Source: Rhodococcus sp. P-2
GTDB lineage: Bacteria; Actinomycetota; Actinomycetes; Mycobacteriales; Mycobacteriaceae
NCBI RefSeq assembly: GCF_016598535.1
Contig: NZ_CP066779.1
Location: 5,578,053-5,642,052, forward strand
Length of the DNA stretch: 64,000 nt
Direction: 5' to 3'
Shown here: in pieces, positions 53,939-61,567 of the stretch
Position numbering within the stretch: position 1 is the stretch's first letter
How the letters are laid out: every line of letters begins with the position of its first letter
Made by a program: the position numbers and the translations under genes
Notes under the pieces: model-generated
Told to the model about the DNA's origin: nothing
The model's database searches: none
What the model saw: only the letters and a program-made list of their open reading frames with translations

Positions 53939-55336
53939 TTATCGCAGAGCCGCCTGCAGCACCTCGCAGAGCACGTCCAGCGTCCTCGAGTACTGCGACT
54001 GCGTCGGCGTGCTGTAGCCGACGACGATGCCGTCACCGCCGCCGACTGACGACACGTCGGGATGTCGGAAGACGGACAGCCCTTCGAGCCCGAGATCGCG
54101 CGCCTTGGCCGCTGCAAGCACAGATTGTTCGGTGCCGGAGGGAAGACGGATCACAGCGTGAAGTCCCGCGGAGATCCCCTCGACCTTGACCTGGGGTACT
54201 CGCTGCGCAAGGGTCGCAACCAGTTGATCGCGTCGTCGTCGGTACGAGGTCCGCATCTTTCGAATATGACTGTCGAATCTTCCGGACTCGATGAAGTCCG
54301 CCAAGGTCAATTGATCCGTTGAACTGACCCAGCGTTCGTAGGGTCCCTTTATCGCGAGGACGGGATCGATCAGCCTGTCCGGCAACACCATCCATCCGAT
54401 GCGAATGGCCGGCGACAGTGTCTTGCTGACAGTGCCCAGGTACGCGACGTGCTGCGGCGCAATTCCTTGGAGTGCGCCGACAGGCTTTCTGTCGTAACGG
54501 AATTCGCCGTCATAGTCGTCCTCGATGATGACGCCGCCGGTAGTCGCGGCCCATTCGAGAGCGGTCGCGCGCCTCGCCGGTGTGAGGGGGCCTCCGAGGG
54601 GGAACTGATGGGTCGGTGTCAGCAGAACACTCTCAGCAGATGTTGACGCCAATTCGTCTGTGCAAGTGCCTGATTCGTCGACCGATAGGGGAATCGTCAG
54701 AAGCCCTTCGTCGACAAGTAGCTGTCGGTGCAGGTGAAGGCAGAAGGCGTCGACGGCAATCGTTCCTCCGAGTGCGCGGGCAAGGAGGGAGATCCCGTGA
54801 CCCGAGCTGGCGCTGATCACAATGCGGTTCGGATCGACGCGAACGCCTCTGGTGCGGCTCAGGTATGTGGTGAGGGCGTTTCGGAGTTCTACTCGGCCTC
54901 TGGGATCAGTGGTCGCGAATGCGTCGGTCGGCGCGGTGGTCAAAGCACGTCTGGCGGACGAAATCCATGCAGTGCGGGGAAACGCAGACGCGTCCGGCGA
55001 TCCGGGGAGAAGGCTGTAGGTCAAGCGCCGTCGGGTCGGTGACGGCTCGACCTCGCGACTGTGTGTGCTGGCGAGTGTGGCGACCACGGTTCCGGAACCC
55101 GGCCGTGTGACAAGCCACCCAGCTGCGGCGAGCTCGGCGTAACAGTCCGCAACAGTGTTTCGGGCAACTCCGAGGTCGACGGCGAGGGTGCGGGAAGGTG
55201 GGAGTCTGGTGCCGGGCTTCAACAGTCCACTGTCGATCGCGTCGCGAAGCGTCTGAAGCAGCGCAGTGCGAACCCCGATTCCCTGTGGCAACTCGATATG
55301 TAGATCGAACCCAAGATTGGCCCATGAATTCATCAC
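53939..55336 (-). CDS. MocR-type PLP-dependent transcriptional regulator
   Basis: The 465-residue protein has an N-terminal GntR winged-helix (GLLKPGTRLPPSRTLAVDLG, ARNTVADCYAELAAAGWL) and an aminotransferase-I domain with VIIEDDYDGEFRYD and the PLP Lys in LGTVSKTLSPAIRIGWM. MocR/PdxR proteins regulate vitamin B6 or amino-acid metabolism genes, usually divergent ones. It is divergent from the AhpD-like gene 46 bases away. The start is GTG 55336 or ATG 55333. Confidence 0.92.
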   Translation of the reverse strand: MMNSWANLGFDLHIELPQGIGVRTALLQTLRDAIDSGLLKPGTRLPPSRTLAVDLGVARNTVADCYAELAAAGWLVTRPGSGTVVATLASTHSREVEPSPTRRRLTYSLLPGSPDASAFPRTAWISSARRALTTAPTDAFATTDPRGRVELRNALTTYLSRTRGVRVDPNRIVISASSGHGISLLARALGGTIAVDAFCLHLHRQLLVDEGLLTIPLSVDESGTCTDELASTSAESVLLTPTHQFPLGGPLTPARRATALEWAATTGGVIIEDDYDGEFRYDRKPVGALQGIAPQHVAYLGTVSKTLSPAIRIGWMVLPDRLIDPVLAIKGPYERWVSSTDQLTLADFIESGRFDSHIRKMRTSYRRRRDQLVATLAQRVPQVKVEGISAGLHAVIRLPSGTEQSVLAAAKARDLGLEGLSVFRHPDVSSVGGGDGIVVGYSTPTQSQYSRTLDVLCEVLQAALR

Positions 55337-55382
55337 CGGATTGAACCATGTTTCGGGGTCTTTCCGGGATTACGGTTTGAGT

Positions 55383-55841
55383 ATGACTACAGCAACAGGA
55401 CAACGACTGGATATCGCAAAGCTGGCGCCCGAGGTCTACAACGCCATGATTGCGTTGGATGCCGCTGCGCGAAAGGGGCTGGAGCCGACGCTCGTCGAGC
55501 TGGTACTCACGCGCGCGTCGCAGCTGAATCATTGTGCGTGGTGCTTGGACATGCATACGCGAGACGCTCGGAAGGTCGGAGTGACGGAGCAGAAGCTCTA
55601 CCTACTGAACGCGTGGGAAGAGGCGCGAGGGATGTACTCCGATCGCGAACGCGCCGCACTCGCTTTGACCGAGGCCGTGACAGTCCTTACCGACGGTTTC
55701 GTTCCGGACGAGGTGTACAGCGAGGCCGCCGCAGAGTTCTCGGACGAGGAACTGGCCCAGCTCATCAGCGTCATCTTGACGATCAATGCGTGGAATCGCA
55801 TCGCGGTGACCACGAGGAAGGCGCCGCCGGTACGGAGCTGA
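55383..55841 (+). CDS. AhpD-like alkylhydroperoxidase (carboxymuconolactone decarboxylase family)
   Basis: The 152-residue protein has the CMD fold with the redox motif LNHCAWCLDMHTRDARKVG, a CxxC with the following His, as in AhpD-type peroxidases. A second helical repeat (WEEARGMYSDRERAALALTEAV) follows. It probably reduces peroxides with thiol donors in the cytoplasm. It is divergent from the MocR regulator, a frequent pairing. Confidence 0.9.
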   Translation: MTTATGQRLDIAKLAPEVYNAMIALDAAARKGLEPTLVELVLTRASQLNHCAWCLDMHTRDARKVGVTEQKLYLLNAWEEARGMYSDRERAALALTEAVTVLTDGFVPDEVYSEAAAEFSDEELAQLISVILTINAWNRIAVTTRKAPPVRS

Positions 55842-55965
55842 CCCCGAGCCGCATTCGTCACGTGCGATCGGCGACCGGCTGTCTCGGTCGGAGATCTGGG
55901 CAATCACTCCAAAGAGGACCAAAAGATTGCTTTCTACTGTGAACAAAACCGACTGAATCTTTGAA

Positions 55966-55981
55966 TGTGATGCAAATCACA
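55966..55981. promoter_or_regulatory. CRP/GlxR-type binding site
   Basis: TGTGATGCAAATCACA fits the TGTGA-N6-TCACA consensus perfectly and is itself symmetric. It lies between a weak -35 (TTTGAA, 55960-55965) and a -10 (TAGTCT, 55982-55987), where binding would block transcription. Confidence 0.7.
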
Positions 55982-55993
55982 TAGTCTTGGTCG

Positions 55994-56090
55994 GAAGGCT
56001 GTGCCGGACGCCCGCAGATTGTCGGGATTCCGACAAAGCAGTCTCTGTTGAATTATCCACTGAAGGGGCCCGCCATGCGGGCCCCTTCTT
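55994..56090 (+). ncRNA. possible small RNA between a CRP site and a strong terminator
   Basis: A candidate promoter at 55960-55987 would start a transcript of about 97 bases that ends in the terminator at 56062-56090. No credible ORF lies inside (only a 16-codon GTG frame). A hairpin TGTCGGGATTCCGACA is present at its centre. No known RNA family is recognised; it could also be an attenuated leader of the surface-protein gene 370 bases further on. Confidence 0.35.
56062..56090 (+). terminator. strong rho-independent terminator
   Basis: GAAGGGGCCCGC and GCGGGCCCCTTC form a perfect 12-bp stem with loop CAT and a TTTT tail. Confidence 0.9.
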
Positions 56091-56462
56091 TTGTGTACGG
56101 ACCGAAAGCGCCCCTTCCTGTGGGTTTCCCGGGAAACCGTGAGTTATCGACTGGCTAGCAGTCGAGGATTGCCGTGATCTTCGGGGTTGGGTGAGCCATT
56201 TTTGGGTTGATCGTGACGGTTGTGCGGTTGGACAAGATTCCAGTCACCGACTTGGCTAACTTGTCGCCCGTAGTGCCTTGCGACGTTCGCCTGCTCGGAG
56301 CGTGGGTGGACTTTCTTGAAACATGCACTACATTGCCATCTAGTAACTGGCCGGTTGCCAAAAGTAGCTGGCCGATCCTCTCGGAAGTGAGTGCTGGACC
56401 GCGTGGTCTTGGGATTCCAGGCAACCTCCCCGCTACCGAAATGTCTTGAAAGGGAAGCTTTG
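56091..56462. other. leader region of the surface-protein gene
   Basis: No gene is supported. Both strands are open in places: a minus-strand frame (56155-56481) ends with VTINPKMAHPTPKITAILDC, which is faintly like the end of a secreted protein, but it overlaps the start of the surface-protein gene. AAGGGA lies seven bases before ATG 56463. Confidence 0.4.
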
Positions 56463-57947
56463 ATGACTGTGTCTGGTTCACGGCGGAGGCCGCTTGCTCT
56501 CCGACTCTCGCTAACCGCAGCTATTGCCGTAACGGTGGCCGGCAGTAGCGTTGCTTTTGCTTCGCCGGCCGTCTCCGCGCCACTGCCGGTGCGAACCGCT
56601 GCCGCTCCGGCGTTCACTGCCGGGTTGTGCGAGGGCACCGAGTACACACCCTCGGAGCAGATGCTCGACATCTCCGGCGTTCGACTGGACCATTACAACG
56701 ACGGCAACATCGTGCCGATGTACGGCACCACCGATCGAGGTACCTCGACGGCGGTGGATGCTCCGGTCTGCGGTGTCCGCGACGTCGACGGAATTGCGAA
56801 GTCGGAATGGATGTACTGCACGGACTTCGATCTCGATCCGTGTTCCGGCGTCGACGAAAATGGTTTGCCGGTCGACAAGCACAACGACGAGATGGGCGCG
56901 ACGGTGCCGTCTTCGGGCAATCCCGATTTGTCGGCCGACGATCTCGCTGTCATCAGTTGGTTGCTGCAAAATCCCGCCAAACTCGACGGCACTGTTTCGG
57001 GCAATGGCAGTGAGAATGCACGTTCGGCGCGCCAGACGCTGGTGTGGTGTGTCTCGGACTACGACAATCCGCTGATGGCCGACTTCAAAGGCCTGTGCGA
57101 CAGGAACATCGGCGCCGACGAGCGAGCTCGCATCGTCGAGATCATGAACGTGACGCAAACGCTTGATCTTGCCCGCAAGACGCCGGCGACGGGCACTCTG
57201 AAGGCCGGGGAGACCGCCGTCTTCACTCTGAACACGAATATGTACCGGAAGCCGATCACTGTTCAGTCCTCGGCGGGAACGGAACTCACTGTCTGTGGTG
57301 ACAATGCCAAGGCGACGCTGAGTGGAAACCAGTTGACCGTTGACGGTCGCGGAGATGCACCGACTGCCGTTGAACTTTGCCTCGCCGCCACAAACGCCGG
57401 GGACTACTCCGTGACCGCAAGTGTCATTCCGGATTCGGTCGAGAACCTGCACTGGAACACGGCCGGGGCAGAGTGCCAGATCTTCGCGTCGTTCGACACC
57501 GTTCGGCCGGCTTCGATGAATGCGTCTGCCACCGTCGGATATGCGGCAGCGCCCACGACGACACCCGCAACAACGACACCCGCAACAACGACACCAGCAA
57601 CAACGACACCTGCAACCACGACACCGTCGACGACGACCCCGGCCACTACGACGCCTGTAACCCCGGTCGTTCCGATCGTGCCGATTGTTCCGATCGTGCC
57701 CATCGTTCCGATTGTGCCGGTCGTGCCGGTAGTTCCGGGTGTCCCTGTTCCCTCGCAGCCCGTTGCCACGCCTGCAACTCCGGCGCCGACGACTCCGAAG
57801 CCTGCCACCGGACCTCGCCCGGTTGCCATCGACGGTGGTGCTGCTGAACAGAATTCGGGCCGTAACGTCGCCGTCGCAGTGACCGGCCTCGGGCTTGTCG
57901 GAATGGCTGCTGCCGGAGCAGTTGCTCTCCGACGTAAGCGTTCCTGA
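56463..57947 (+). CDS. thioester-domain surface protein with Thr-Pro and Val-Pro-Ile repeat stalk
   Basis: The 494-residue protein has a signal peptide (basic RRRPLALRL then a hydrophobic run to about Ala39). The folded domain resembles a thioester domain: Cys119 in WMYCTDFDLDPC and Gln191 in ARQTLVWC, spaced to Trp as in the VQxAIW motif, could form the internal Cys-Gln thioester used for covalent host or surface attachment. A beta domain follows (about 265-365). Then comes a stalk of TTTPA repeats, VPI repeats, a KPATG motif, and a final membrane helix with RRKRS. A sortase gene follows, so wall anchoring is likely. Confidence 0.78.
   Translation: MTVSGSRRRPLALRLSLTAAIAVTVAGSSVAFASPAVSAPLPVRTAAAPAFTAGLCEGTEYTPSEQMLDISGVRLDHYNDGNIVPMYGTTDRGTSTAVDAPVCGVRDVDGIAKSEWMYCTDFDLDPCSGVDENGLPVDKHNDEMGATVPSSGNPDLSADDLAVISWLLQNPAKLDGTVSGNGSENARSARQTLVWCVSDYDNPLMADFKGLCDRNIGADERARIVEIMNVTQTLDLARKTPATGTLKAGETAVFTLNTNMYRKPITVQSSAGTELTVCGDNAKATLSGNQLTVDGRGDAPTAVELCLAATNAGDYSVTASVIPDSVENLHWNTAGAECQIFASFDTVRPASMNASATVGYAAAPTTTPATTTPATTTPATTTPATTTPSTTTPATTTPVTPVVPIVPIVPIVPIVPIVPVVPVVPGVPVPSQPVATPATPAPTTPKPATGPRPVAIDGGAAEQNSGRNVAVAVTGLGLVGMAAAGAVALRRKRS
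57556..57740 (+). repeat. in-frame tandem repeats coding the surface-protein stalk
   Basis: About six 15-base units of the ACAACGACACCCGCA type encode TTTPA. They are followed by 9-base units (TTCCGATCGTGCCGATTG type) encoding VPI/VPV eight to nine times. Such repeats are prone to length change. Confidence 0.9.
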
Positions 57948-57970
57948 CACCAGGCAAATGCAGTAGACGT

Positions 57971-58003
57971 CGGCACCGATCACAGGCTGTGTGATCGGTG
58001 CCG
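57971..58003 (+). terminator. hairpin between surface-protein and sortase genes
   Basis: CGGCACCGATCACA and TGTGATCGGTGCCG form a perfect 14-bp stem with a five-base loop. There is no T-tract, so it may only partly terminate or may stabilise the upstream mRNA. Confidence 0.65.
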
Positions 58004-58076
58004 GCACTGATCAGACGCAGGGGGCGTCAATTCGCAAGAGGTGCCGGGGGCACCTAATCCCGCAGGAGACAGTTCG

Positions 58077-58775
58077 ATGACCATGTACGAGTCGGATCCC
58101 AATCCATCCAATCCATACGACGATCCCGACGATGATCGGCCCGCGAACACCGGCAAGGGGCGTCGTGTCGCGTACATCCTGGCCGTTGTCGCGGTGCTTG
58201 TCGCTGGTGCTTCCATGGCCTTCGTCGGCCTGCGATCATCCGATGACAGTGCCGCGATCCCGCTGAGTCCGGGAGTTGTCATGTCGCACTCCGCGAATCC
58301 GGCAGCGCCCACTGATGAGTTGATGACTCCCAACACCCTTTCGCTCGACCCGGTCGGGGTTCAGGCGCCGATCGTGGACGCCACCGTGCCGGAAGGAGTT
58401 TTCACTCCGCCGGAGAACGTCAAGAACGTCGGAATCTGGCTCGATGGTGCATCTCTCGATTCCGCCACCGGCACGACCTTGATTGCCGGACACGTCAATC
58501 TGACCGGCCAGGGTAACGGTGCGCTGTTCGACCTGGGCACGATCGAGCCGGGTGAAGTGATCCGTACATCAGACGCGACGGGCAAGAGCACGTCGTGGAA
58601 GGTGACTGCGGTTACGACGCGCCCGAAGGCCGATGGTGTGGAGGAAAGCGTGCTGGCCGGCCCGGAAGGCCCTCGCAAGTTGGCAGTCGTAACCTGCGGC
58701 GGCGAACTGCAATTCGAGGATGGTGTGGGCAACTACGCCGACAACGTCTATCTGTATGCGGACCTGATGGTCTGA
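58077..58775 (+). CDS. class E/F-like sortase lacking the usual catalytic Arg
   Basis: The 232-residue protein has a cytoplasmic acidic N-terminus, one membrane helix (YILAVVAVLVAGASMAFVG) and an exterior sortase barrel. His139 is in LIAGHVNLTGQGNGALFDL and Cys207 in LAVVTCGGEL. The C-terminal strand reads NYADNVYLYA where class-F sortases normally have YRDNV, so the catalytic Arg is replaced by Ala221. ATG 58077 has AGGAG nine bases upstream. It probably attaches the preceding surface protein; activity may be low or use another residue. Confidence 0.85.
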   Translation: MTMYESDPNPSNPYDDPDDDRPANTGKGRRVAYILAVVAVLVAGASMAFVGLRSSDDSAAIPLSPGVVMSHSANPAAPTDELMTPNTLSLDPVGVQAPIVDATVPEGVFTPPENVKNVGIWLDGASLDSATGTTLIAGHVNLTGQGNGALFDLGTIEPGEVIRTSDATGKSTSWKVTAVTTRPKADGVEESVLAGPEGPRKLAVVTCGGELQFEDGVGNYADNVYLYADLMV

Positions 58776-58813
58776 CGCATTGGAAATCGTGCCCGTTGGA
58801 TAGTGTCGCAGGT

Positions 58814-59611
58814 ATGGATCTTCACCTGTCTGGAAAGCGTGCGATCGTTGCCGGTGGTAGCAAGGGGATCGGTCTGGCAATCGCCAGAGGTCTGGCCGCT
58901 GAAGGTGTCGACATCGCGATACTCGCACGCACTGAGCAAACGGTCGAAAGCGTTGCACGAGATTTGGTTTCGGAGTTCGGAATTCGTGCGATCGGAGTCG
59001 TGACGGATACACGCGACGACGACGCGGTTCAGGCGTCGGTGCGGCAAGTAGTAAAGGAGCTCGGCGGTGTCGACATTCTGGTCAACTCCGCAGCGACTCC
59101 GTTCAGCGCCGGAAAGCCGACGGATTTCGAGGCGACCACCGACGACGTCGTGCGAGACGAAGTCGAAGTGAAAGTGCTCGGGTACCTGCGAACCGCACGG
59201 GCTGTGGCGCCGTATCTGATCGATCAGGGTTGGGGTCGGATCATCAACATCAGTGGGTTGGGCGCGAGGCAGGCCACCTCGATCGCCCACACGATCCGCA
59301 ACGTCAGTGTTTCTGCTCTGACCAAGAATCTTGCAGACGAGCTGGGCCCCAAGGGAATCAACGTCACCGTCGTCCATCCGGGTGTGACGAGAACCGAAAG
59401 GTTGACCGCACGGATTACCCGCGAGTCGGAAGAGTCGGGCCGCTCGGCGGCCGAGGTGGAGCGGGGTATCGCGACGAACTCGATACACCGGATCATCGAC
59501 GCGGAAGAGGTGGCTGACGTCGTGACCTTCCTGGCATCGCCGCGAAGCATCGCTATCACCGGTGACGCAGTGGCAGCGGGCGGAGGAGTGCCGGGGCCGG
59601 TCTACTACTGA
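58814..59611 (+). CDS. SDR-family protein with altered catalytic residues
   Basis: The 265-residue protein has the Rossmann nucleotide site AIVAGGSKGIGLAIARGLA, the NAG-type segment ILVNSAATPFSAG and the C-terminal SITGDAVAAGGG. Where Tyr-x-x-x-Lys should be, it has His-x-x-x-Asn (HTIRN before VSVSALTKNLADELG), while the Ser in INISGLG is kept. It may bind NAD(P) without normal dehydrogenase activity or use another mechanism. It follows the sortase gene by 38 bases. Confidence 0.88.
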   Translation: MDLHLSGKRAIVAGGSKGIGLAIARGLAAEGVDIAILARTEQTVESVARDLVSEFGIRAIGVVTDTRDDDAVQASVRQVVKELGGVDILVNSAATPFSAGKPTDFEATTDDVVRDEVEVKVLGYLRTARAVAPYLIDQGWGRIINISGLGARQATSIAHTIRNVSVSALTKNLADELGPKGINVTVVHPGVTRTERLTARITRESEESGRSAAEVERGIATNSIHRIIDAEEVADVVTFLASPRSIAITGDAVAAGGGVPGPVYY

Positions 59612-59625
59612 AAACTCGCGTGCTG

Positions 59626-60879
59626 CTACCTGCTCGCGGTGGTGACGATCGTGTGCACGCGTCCGCCGCCGAGTCTCTTGCTTTCGTACATCGCCGAATC
59701 GGCAACTTTCTGCATATCCGTGAACGCGGTTGCCCGCTCCTCACCTGCGGTCAATTTGTGGGTGCGCACGGCGATTCCGATGCTCGACGTCGACGGGATC
59801 TCGTCGGTATTCGAGTGCATGGCAGGCCCGATCGAGTCGAGCATCGGACCGATTGCCGGCACGGAAAGTCTTTGAGCGAGGATGAATTCGTCGCCGCCGA
59901 CCCGCGCGACGACAGCATCAGCATGCGCCCAGGACGACAAGCGCTGTGCCACCCGAAGAATGATGCGATCGCCTACGTCGTGACCGTGGACGTCGTTGAT
60001 CGTCTTGAACCTGTCGATGTCGATTGCGATCACCAGTAGGGCTGCCGATTCCTGGCGCTGGAACTCCGCGAGTACCTTCTCGACGTGGCGATCGAGGCCG
60101 CGACGGTTCAGGAGGCCGGTCAGGGGGTCGAGGTCGGAGCTGGATGCGTCCATGCTGAGCATCGTCAGCACGATCTGTGAGATGAACGCGCAGACCACGA
60201 GTGCGGTGACGACGACCAGCACTTTCGAAGCACCCAGTGCCGGATCGCGGTCCGGGCCGAACAGTATCGGCTGCGCCGCCACCACGATCATCACAACAGA
60301 GAAGGTCAGGTGTGCGATCTGCAACTTCGGGTTGTGAAAATAGGCGATGTAGATGCCGATCAGCGCAAAAATGACGCAGGTGAGCAATCGTGCAAGCTGC
60401 GAGGAATCCCCGACCACGGAAATCGTGACTGCGATATCGCAGAACACCACGAATCCGAACGAGCGCCGCTTGGTCGGACCGAAGACCCACCAGGAGACTC
60501 CGACCACGAAGCACGAGATCACGACGACAGAGTTGAAGAACAGCGCGATAGTGCTCGTCGGGCCGGCGGGGCTGAACCTGTTGAGTAGCGCGCACACGCC
60601 CAACCCGATGACGATGATGCCAAGTAATAGCCGGGTGGCAGTGGTGAGGCCGTTGTCGCGAAGATAGCGAGTGAAGCGGTCGTATTGATCGGGAAGAGCT
60701 AACCACTCGCGGGTCAGCGTCCTCATGGACTTCATCTGCGACGTCATGAGTGCTTCAGTCTGCGAAGGCGGGAGTGTGCGCCATTCATCGCGAACTGACT
60801 CCTCGGCTGTCTGGCACCTTGCAATGCTAACTGGATCGATGCCGCATTGGACCGAGATGTTCGGATCGGCGACCCGCAT
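59626..60879 (-). CDS. membrane-bound GGDEF diguanylate cyclase
   Basis: The protein has an N-terminal cytoplasmic part, six hydrophobic helices (from TTATRLLLGIIVIGLGVCALL to VLVVVTALVVCAFISQIVL) and a C-terminal GGDEF domain with DPLTGLLNRRGLDRHV, IDIDRFKTINDVHGHDVGD and ARVGGDEF. It should make cyclic di-GMP. The RxxD inhibitory site before GGDEF is AHAD, so product inhibition there is not expected. The start is uncertain: ATG 60879 is used, with 60747 as an alternative. Convergent with the SDR gene. Confidence 0.88.
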   Translation of the reverse strand: MRVADPNISVQCGIDPVSIARCQTAEESVRDEWRTLPPSQTEALMTSQMKSMRTLTREWLALPDQYDRFTRYLRDNGLTTATRLLLGIIVIGLGVCALLNRFSPAGPTSTIALFFNSVVVISCFVVGVSWWVFGPTKRRSFGFVVFCDIAVTISVVGDSSQLARLLTCVIFALIGIYIAYFHNPKLQIAHLTFSVVMIVVAAQPILFGPDRDPALGASKVLVVVTALVVCAFISQIVLTMLSMDASSSDLDPLTGLLNRRGLDRHVEKVLAEFQRQESAALLVIAIDIDRFKTINDVHGHDVGDRIILRVAQRLSSWAHADAVVARVGGDEFILAQRLSVPAIGPMLDSIGPAMHSNTDEIPSTSSIGIAVRTHKLTAGEERATAFTDMQKVADSAMYESKRLGGGRVHTIVTTASR

Positions 60880-60906
60880 GTCTGGGTTGCGCCAGCGTGG
60901 AGTATA

Positions 60907-60932
60907 AATACATCTTGTGTCTATGTTGTATT
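60907..60932. promoter_or_regulatory. probable operator overlapping the GntR start
   Basis: AATACA (60907-60912) and TGTATT (60927-60932) are inverted copies with 14 bases between, covering the -10 TATAAA (60903-60908) and the GTG/ATG start. Binding would silence the gene. Confidence 0.5.
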
Positions 60933-61567
60933 CCGCTTCCGAAACCGTCTTCCGCGAAGTCAAGGAACTGATCCTGTCCGGCGAGCTCGCCGGAGGGGAG
61001 TTGATCAGTGAGGGTGACATCGCCGCACGGACCAATGTGAGCCGAACGCCGGTGCGTGAGGCATTTCTGCGACTGGAAGCGGAAGGCTGGATGCGCCTCT
61101 ACCCGAAGAAGGGGGCGTTGATCGTCCCGGTCGCGGACGGGGAGGCGGAACATGTGGTCAGTGCCAGGCAACTCGTCGAGACTCAGAGTGTTCGAGTGGT
61201 GTCGGTCCGACCCCACGCACGCGAAGCGCTTGTCGCAGCGTTGCGCGCGAACCTGATCGAGCAACGTGAGATTGCTGATCGCGGGGACGTCGCCGCGTTC
61301 AGCGCGATCGATGCGGATTTTCACAAGATGATCGTTGCCGCCGGTGGGAACCCACTGCTCGACTCGTTCTACGCGAGTCTGCGCGACAGGCAACGGCGGA
61401 TGACAGCGCGGTCGATCTCACGCGACCCCGGCCAACTCTCTCGCATCCTTGTCGATCACACCGCGCTGACCGACCTTGTCGAAACAGGCGATGCCGACGG
61501 ATACAACACTGCCGTACTCACGCACATGCGCCAGGTGCATGGACTCGGCTTCGAAGGAACTCTGTGA
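60917..61567 (+). CDS. GntR-family regulator, FCD (FadR) type
   Basis: The 216-residue protein has the GntR winged-helix (GELAGGELISEGDIAARTNV, SRTPVREAFLRLEAEGW) and an FCD effector domain with Asp/His metal ligands (FSAIDADFHKMIVAAGG, ILVDHTALTDLVE). FCD regulators usually bind carboxylate-containing metabolites. GTG 60917 or ATG 60923 is the start; TATAAA lies just upstream, so the mRNA is probably leaderless. It overlaps the MFS gene. Confidence 0.92.
   Translation: MSMLYSASETVFREVKELILSGELAGGELISEGDIAARTNVSRTPVREAFLRLEAEGWMRLYPKKGALIVPVADGEAEHVVSARQLVETQSVRVVSVRPHAREALVAALRANLIEQREIADRGDVAAFSAIDADFHKMIVAAGGNPLLDSFYASLRDRQRRMTARSISRDPGQLSRILVDHTALTDLVETGDADGYNTAVLTHMRQVHGLGFEGTL

Noticed and set aside
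56155..56481. A 108-codon minus-strand frame before the surface-protein gene
   Set aside because: It overlaps the start of a well-supported gene, and only its last 30 residues look plausible; it was left out as a gene and mentioned in the leader entry.
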